Origin: Chamaecyparis obtusa | Taxonomy: Eukaryota; Streptophyta; Pinopsida; Cupressales; Cupressaceae | Reading direction: 5' to 3' | Assembly (NCBI GenBank): GCA_027943335.1 | Contig: BSBK01009254.1 | Location: forward strand, 496,001 to 560,000 | DNA length: 64,000 nt | Shown here: positions 57,601 to 64,000 of the stretch, one piece after another | Layout of the letters: each line of letters starts with the position of its first letter | How positions within the stretch are numbered: the first letter of the stretch is position 1 | The notes under the pieces: model-generated | Seen by the model: the letters and a program-made list of their open reading frames with translations, nothing else | What the model was told of the DNA's origin: nothing | Database searches by the model: none | Position numbers and translations under genes: made by a program

Positions 57601-58500
57601 AGTTAGAGAATAAATTTGTTTGATTTCCCAAGTTGAGCCAAAGACTACAGATGAAGCCTTTAAAGATGAATCTTGGATAAATGCCATGAAAGAAGAATTA
57701 GATCAGATAAAGAAAAATAATACTTGAGAATTGGTTCCAAGACCTAAAAATAAAAATGTTATAGGAACAAAATGGGTCTTTAGAAACAAAATGGATGAAG
57801 AAGGAATAGTTGTAAGGAACAAAGAAAGACTAGTGTGTAAGGGATACTCACAACAAGAAGGGATAGACTTTGAAGAAACATTTTCTCATGTTGCTAGAAT
57901 AGAGGCAATAAGATTATTTCTATCTTATATTGCACACAAAAACTTCAAAGTGTATCAGATGGATGTTAAATCTACATTTTTGAATGGAGATCTTGAAGAA
58001 GAAGTATACATAGAACAACCAGATGGATTTCCTCTATGCGAAGACAAAGACATGGTGTGCAAATTAAAGAAAGCACTGTATGGGTTGAAGCAAGCTCCTA
58101 GGGCTTCGTATGCAAGGTTGGACAAGTATCTACTTGGACTTGGATTTAGAAAAGGTAATGCGGACAGTAATTTATACTTAAGAAGTACTAAAGATGGAAT
58201 CCTGATAGTAGAGGTATTTGTGGATGACATTATCTTTGGAGGTAATGATTATCTATGTAAGAAGTTTGCTAAAGAAATGGAAAGTGAATTTGAGATGTCC
58301 ATGATAGGTGAAATGAAATTCTTTCTTGGACTACAAATAACTTAGAATGAGAATGGTATTTTCATTTCTCAGACCAAGTATCTCAAAGAATTTCTTAAGA
58401 AATTTGGTATGGAAGATTGTAAACTAGTAGGAACACCTATGGTGACTAGAAACAAGCTAACAATTGATGATGAATCAAAATGTGTTTTTTAGACTTTATA
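57601..58500 (+). pseudogene. Copia-3 reverse transcriptase
   Basis: Motifs: [73 protein letters not shown] and the active site [14 protein letters not shown] (FVDD instead of YVDD, near 58215). Stops: TAA near 57611 (RE.ICLISQ), TGA 57726 (NT.ELVPRP), TAG 58343 (QIT.NENGIF) and TAG near 58489 (VF.TLYRSM). Confidence 0.92.
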
Positions 58501-59170
58501 TAGATCAATGATTGGAGGGCCACAATATCTGACTCACACTAGACCAAATATTGCTAATGTTGTTGGAATTGTGGCTAGATATCAGGCAGAACCCAAAGAG
58601 ACTCATCTAGTTGTTGTTAAAAGGATACTGAGGTATCTCAGAGGAACCATATACTATGGTTTATGGTATGACAGGAATGATAGCTTTGAACTTCATGCTT
58701 ATACTAATGTTGATTGGGTAGGAAATATTGATGATATAAAAATTACAAGTGGTGGTGCATTTTTCCTTGGGAAAAAGTTAGTTTCTTGGCTAAGTAAGAA
58801 ACAAGATTGTATAGCACAATCTACTGCTGAATCAGAATATGTTGTTGCTGCTATAAATTACACTCAAATTGTTTGGATGAAACAAATGCTGACAAACATT
58901 GGAATAAATTTTAATGAGCCTGTGGTTATCCATTGTGATAACACTAGCATAGTAAACATGTCAAAGAATCTGATGATGCACTCTAAAACTAAACACATTT
59001 CTATCAAATATCACTTTTTAAGAGACAAGGTGGTAGAAAAAGAAATCAAGCTTGAATATATCAGTACAAAAGAGAAAATTGCAAACATCTTTACAAAGCC
59101 ACTACTAAAAGATACCTTTGAATATCTCAGAGGTATGTTAGGGGTTCAGGCCCCTCCTAGTCAGAACTAA
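58501..59170 (+). pseudogene. Copia-3 RNase H
   Basis: Open for 220 codons from MIGGPQYLTHTRPNIANVVG. The first catalytic motif reads AYTNVDWVGNIDDIK, so the Asp usual after T is Asn. STAESEYVVAA, HCDNTSIVNMSKNLMMHS, KHISIKYHFLRDKV and IANIFTKPL are conserved. Ends with TAA 59168-59170. Confidence 0.92.
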
Positions 59171-59429
59171 ATGATGTAGAGATGTATCAGTCCAGAAGTG
59201 CTCAGAGCCTCATCATTTTCTGGACTAGATGTAGGGATCTACTCCTCAAGGGGATTGATCATGGAAGAAGGTTTATATGTGAAGGTAGTTGGAAACCTTT
59301 TCCATTGTTGTCAAAGGGGGAGTGTTGTTATGAGAAAATCCTCACTGTTTGGGGAGATTGTTCAGTTGAAGGACTTTTGGGTTGATACAACTTTGGGATA
59401 AGATTTTCCCATATGTTGACATCAATGCC

Positions 59430-59440
59430 AAAGGGGGAGA
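59430..59440 (+). other. Copia-3 polypurine tract
   Basis: aaagggggaga, preceded by gttgacatcaatgcc and followed by the 3' LTR. Confidence 0.9.
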
Positions 59441-59441
59441 T

Positions 59442-60690
59442 TGTTGGATATTACTAATGCATGGGTAGTGATTGAGACATTTAATATGTTTAATCACTAC
59501 GTTACCGAATGGGCACTCATACTGTTGTCATTTGTGTTTTGTCACTGATGTCAACATATGCTTCTATGGAGGAACCAAATTGGTAATCATAGTGTACGGA
59601 AGGTGTACAAATGTTTCAGATGCTGCGAAGTCAGATGAGAGTTCAGATAGATGTTGTGATCTTATATCTGAGATTGCATCATTAATGGATGCATATTAAG
59701 GAAGATACAACTATTTTGGTAAAGACTGGTCACTGGACTGTGACAGTGAGAATTGACAGAGTTAGTCTCTGAGTTTCTGGTATAGATTTTAGAAGGATTG
59801 GATTCAAGGTATGTGATCTTGAAGGATGATGGAAGAGGTATTGATGGATGTTCATTGGTCAGTGCAAGGTACTAAATGATTGGTGACATCATCTATGGTG
59901 TGTGCTTTGGTGATGGCTTATCATGAAACCAACTCAGGGAATGAAGCGTGTGTTTTGTTTGGCAAGCATAATTCAAGGATGTCAGTCCTTAATTGTCATA
60001 ATGTAATCATTGTAAACTTGTTTTTGATACTGTGTGTATCTTAGCAAGGGCCTATGTAATTTTTTGTAATTAGGAAAGCCTTATGGGCTGACCTATTCTT
60101 GGTAAAATGTAATAAGGTATAAATAAAAGGTCTTTTCTTTGGAAGAGACATGGATGTGATAAGTGTGAAATAAGGAGGTTTTGAACTTGTGTCTAATATA
60201 TGTAGAGCAAAGGTTTATTGGTGGACTTCATTGGAACTGATCAAGCAAAGACAGTTGCTGGAAAACAGTTTAAAAGATTGTGTATTTCTTCATATACACT
60301 TGTTGCGAACTAGTGAGTTCAGAAGGTGGACTTAACCTTCTTTGGGTAGTGAGCCTTGGGTAGTGAGCCATATTTTGTTCTTGACTCCTAACAAGGTCTG
60401 TCCTCTAACACAGACTATGTACTATAATGTTTCAATAAGCTCCTAACAGGGCTATATCTTCTAACAAGGATTACTATACTCTTAGTACATCATTAGTGGG
60501 TGCTAATTCCCACCGGGGTTTTTACCTTTAACAGGATTTCCTCATAACCAAAATATTGTGTTATTATGTTGGCATTCATTGTGTTCATTGGATTTGATAT
60601 TGATAAGCTTAAAATTTTTAAGTTTAATATTCTGTCATACAATTGATTCACCCCCCCTCTCAGTTGTATTGTGGACTGTTAATCCTAACA
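59442..60690 (+). repeat. Copia-3 3' LTR, 1,249 bp
   Basis: TGTTGGATATTAC to AATCCTAACA, followed by TSD ATAAA. It is slightly longer than the 5' LTR because of small insertions, for example a repeated gggtagtgagcc near 60345-60368. Confidence 0.94.
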
Positions 60691-60695
60691 ATAAA

Positions 60696-62167
60696 ATGTC
60701 TTTCTAGAGAGAGATCAATTTGTGAAGAGTTTGAAGAGTCATAGAAAGACACATGAGAATGAGGAAGGATTCCAATCTTGCATAATCAAGGATGACATTC
60801 AAGTTCTAGAACTCTAGTTACAGTGTTGAAGACACCACAGTCCAAGTGATCAAGTTCAAGGCATCCAAGGTTCAAAGATCACAATTCAAGTGAAAATATA
60901 CAAAGGGAAAAATGTCATGTCTTGAAATTATTTCTCAAGTCCAAGAATGAGACTAATGAATTTCCATGTGAAGAAAATCCAGATTGGCAGAATCATCAAC
61001 GAAGGAGTTCAATCCATTTCCAGAAGATGAAGTCTCAAGCAATTACATGGAAGGAAGTGATCAAAGGAAGATATCTTTAGACAAAGTAATCAAAGTGCAA
61101 CTTAGTCATAAAATGATACAATTAGAAATATTCCCCAACTCCTAGCAGGCTAACATGGCACTCAATTATCTCCATCGGCTAGTCAAAGATTCTTCAAGTC
61201 AAAGTCAATGCATTTAAGGAAGGGAATCAAGAATAATCCATTCAAGGAAAATAGTGCATTTAATACATAGTGAGCATGTATGGTGGACATTTATTACCCA
61301 CTATAGTGGTGGATTCTTTTTCCATTAATGTGGATCCCCTCTTCTATGCCCTAACCCTAATTAGGGTTGATGTGGCAAAATCTGGGCCATCGGTCATTGT
61401 TTCAATCTAGGCCACTTGTTGTTTTCAAGGATCTATATAAAGGCCTCTTCTTCTCATTTGTAAGGAGTGAATTTTGAGATTGTTGCTTATGAGATATTGA
61501 GACAATAGAATATTCATTGAAGTGTGGTAATCATTTGATGTGTCTTAATACTTGCTTGGTTTCATAATTCTCTCAATTAGATTAAGTTTAGTAGATAAAG
61601 TGTTATGATTGTGTTGGATAATAGGATGATGTTTTGATGAGTTCTTGTGGTTCATACTTTTGACATTTTAGTGATTCTAAATCATTGTGCAAAGTTAGCC
61701 TGAACCCCTTACCCATGTGTCTAAGTTCAATCATCTGCACAAACCTTTGAAGATTGCAACATTCCATGTGTAGTTGTAGCTTGACTTGATGAAACAGGAC
61801 TCGGTAATTGAGGAACTTATCCATGAGCATATTTTCCTTGGTTATTATTACCCTTAGGAGTAGATTAGGATCTCTGAACCCTAAACCCTTTCCATTTCTG
61901 TATATCTGGTGAAAATTCAAAAAATAGTACTTCATTGAAAATCTTTTGATAGTACCCATATTCATCATGACATAAAGGATTGAAAGTGTAAGGCCCCTTA
62001 TGATCATCAACAAATCACATCAATGCCGAGCTTATCCATGAGTCGAGGAACCTTGGAGTTACTGTATGATCTTCTTGCAATCTTAGCATACACAGTACTT
62101 TATTCAAGAGAGGATAAGATATCTCGATATTTTGTTCTACTGTTTGGTGAGTCATAAAACACACATC
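60696..62167 (+). repeat. Repeat R, copy 2, with degraded sequence upstream
   Basis: From about 61250 to 62167 it matches repeat R copy 1 in inverse orientation. It has a TATA box (ctatataaagg, 61433-61443) and the leader cctcttcttctcatttgtaa. Just upstream, gcatttaaggaagggaatcaa (near 61211) resembles the last codons and stop of ORF-X copy A, but the match is short. 60696-61210 is A-rich without a recognisable frame. Confidence 0.6.
61603..62013 (-). pseudogene. Antisense reading frame conserved in repeat R (copy 2)
   Basis: Open for 136 codons: MLMIIRGLTLSILYVMM, MGTIKRFSMKYYFLNF, GLGFRDPNLLLRVIITKEN, MLMDKFLNYRVLFHQ, CNLQRFVQMIELRHMGKGF and LTLHNDLESLKCQKYEPQEL. Same frame as 6588-6980, which has TGA and TAG at the Arg and first Gln after FLNY and QRF. 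Runs opposite to the repeat's TATA box. Function unknown; possibly not coding. Confidence 0.35.
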
Positions 62168-64000
62168 AATAGGTCCTTACAAAGTCCTCCATCCCATTGA
62201 TAGTTAGCCAATACCTACCTTGCCATAAGGAAATCAAGGTCCTCATTTTATGTCAATAATTTATAGGTCTACCCTTGGGTTTGGACTTGCAAGGACTAGT
62301 GAAAAGATCTCAAATGGGTTTTGAGTGGAGGAAGCGAGCTTGAGGGGTAGAAGAAAACTAGAATGTATTCCCTTTTGAGAAGAGCTCAACAGTGATATTA
62401 GGATTCAAACACATGCTTGAGCATATTTTGGAATTTCTTCTCTCACTGATTAATTTATAGAATACTTCAAGTAAATGGTAGTCTTCTTGCTCCAATCATG
62501 AGGTGAGTTTATATTTCAACTATGCAATTATTTAAAAGGTTGAATGTATCAACAAAAATATACTAACTAGGATCTTAGTCAATGAATGGCTACATTATGT
62601 TAGCATACATGTGAGGCACATGAAGGGTTGGTTTGGCAATTATAGGAAACACCAGTTGCTACTTTCACCAGTTTATATTTTATGATTTTGTTTGTTTTTT
62701 GTTAATACAACAAAATAGGGGTTTTGAAAAGTTTTGACATTGTTAGAATTGTGTGCAATCAAATTCAATGAGTTGTGTGGGCATCAAATATGATGAATTA
62801 GAACTTCACGGTTTGGCCATATATGCTTGAATTGTTTGGAGGATTGTTGTGGTACTAAAGATGATCAATGTAATAGAACACTTGACATATTCTCCACTTT
62901 TAGAAATAATTGTCCCCATTAGAGAAAGTTGAGAAGTAGGATTTGCAAATTGTTCGAAAAGTTGAACTTTGGTGTATCATTTCCTAATGAGGTTACATTT
63001 TTGGTTTGAAAATTTTATTAAAAAAAAATTACAATTTTTTTGGGTACCAAACGGTAACCTGCACACTCAGCAATGGTATTGTGCAATACTCATTGCACAG
63101 TCCACAAATCTACCACCTGTACCATAGTTTTTTTTATAAAAATTTTAATATAATTTTTTTAAAGTTTTTTAATATGGGTTTTTTTAAAAAGTTTTTAAAA
63201 ACTTTATTTTTTAAAAATTGTTTTTTAATAAGTTTTTAATAAAAACTTTAATAAAACCTTAATAAGATTTTTCTTTAATAATTTATTATTAAAGTTTTTT
63301 TCATTTAAAAATAAAATGCATGTGTGTTTTTCTTTATTAATTTTTTAATAAAAAATTTTAATTCCAAAAATGATAAAAATATGTTGTGTTTTTTCTTTAT
63401 TTATTAAAGTTTTTTTTGGATTTTAATAAACATGTTTTTCTTAACCTTATTGGTTTTTTGAAAAACAAAATATTAATAAATAAGCAAAATTGGATAGACA
63501 TTTTTATTCTTTGCCACTTGTATACTTGTTTTGCAGCGTCATCCAACCGACAGCCAGAGGAGAGGCTAATTTTGTCCCAAAGACTTCCTAGCAACAAGCC
63601 AACATGAGGACACTCTTTCTGTAGCATTTGACAGGGCATCCTTGGTGGCTTCATCTTCTACATGTTTCTAGCTTTGCATTTGATGTTGTATGCTCTTGCA
63701 TGAGCAATGTTGTACACGCACTATCATTAAGTGCCACATTTTTATTTGTACCTTGTCATTGATGACACATTTGATGTAATCCCTATGTTAGTAGATTAGG
63801 AATATCATGGGACATGGTTCTTGAAGTTTTTGCTACAACCAATCAATGGACGCACGACACAAGTTCAAGTATACCAACCTGTCAGTTGAGAGTACCCAAT
63901 TGGTGCCTACAGGTGTCTCCATGCCTCATCTTTATCATATCTTAGTGGGAATTTCATCGATCATTCTACATCGACATTGGTACCTGATTTTCTCACACTT
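62168..64000. other. No recognisable gene; T-rich low-complexity tract
   Basis: 62168-63000 is ordinary AT-rich sequence. 63005-63480 is dominated by t and a runs (tttttaaaaagttttt type). From 63530 to the end the composition is more balanced, but the open frames on either strand are short and show no family motif. Confidence 0.55.

Larger units (their letters stand above)
53832..60690 (+). mobile_element. Copia-3: Ty1/copia retrotransposon, structurally complete
   Basis: LTRs 53832-55068 and 59442-60690, exact TSD ATAAA (53827-53831 and 60691-60695), primer site, gag-pol and polypurine tract in place. Total 6,859 bp. Inactivated by stops, by loss of the integrase Glu segment and by substitutions in the zinc knuckle and RNase H. 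Confidence 0.95.

Noticed and set aside
60696..61245. C-terminal part of a third ORF-X copy upstream of repeat R copy 2
   Set aside because: Only about 25 bp around the putative stop resemble copy A; the rest gives no convincing frame, so not annotated as a gene.
63386..63654. Possible exon near 63535 after a ttttgcag splice-acceptor-like site
   Set aside because: A single acceptor-like motif next to a T-rich tract; no frame with recognisable protein content follows.

Overview
The window is plant nuclear DNA made almost entirely of dead transposable elements. I found no intact host gene, tRNA, rRNA or organellar block. The Ty1/copia and Ty3/gypsy polyproteins, a chromodomain gypsy element, a gypsy element with a second RNase H, a plant mobile domain (PMD) gene and the TATA-bearing LTRs all point to a seed plant with a large, repeat-rich genome. 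A conifer is my guess, not something the sequence proves.

Layout. 1-4085: a minus-strand copia element cut by the window edge (Copia-1). 4130-4480: AT-rich hairpin repeats. 6403-10758: repeat family R, then a long uncharacterised minus-strand reading frame (ORF-X copy A). 11142-32056: a minus-strand Tat-like Ty3/gypsy element with 1.65-kb LTRs and target-site duplication (TSD) AATTA. Nested in it are a complete plus-strand chromovirus (12970-19453, 877-bp LTRs, TSD ATATG), a solo LTR of its own family in inverse orientation (22497-24205, TSD ATAAG) and an unrelated solo LTR (25757-26758, TSD GTTAT). Its 3' part also carries an antisense PMD pseudogene (20291-22091) with its own TATA box and a probable intron.

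33443-36590: a worn plus-strand gypsy pol. 38101-53445: a 19-bp minisatellite into which minus-strand Copia-2 (38496-52966) inserted. Copia-2 was itself interrupted by a 6,267-bp element (41340-47606, TSD CCTCT) that has short terminal inverted repeats, no LTRs, no reverse transcriptase, and a second copy of ORF-X (copy B). 53832-60690: a structurally complete plus-strand Copia-3 (TSD ATAAA). 60696-62167: a second, inverted copy of repeat R. 62168-64000: no recognisable gene, with a T-rich tract.

The main lead is ORF-X. Copies A and B are clearly related proteins of roughly 1,100-1,250 codons with the same domain order and no domain I recognise. Copy B sits in a precisely bounded insertion that cannot be an ordinary LTR element. 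The antisense PMD gene is a second accessory gene of interest. All coding regions here are decayed, and many stops are TAG where the family motif predicts glutamine, as expected from cytosine deamination in methylated CHG sites.
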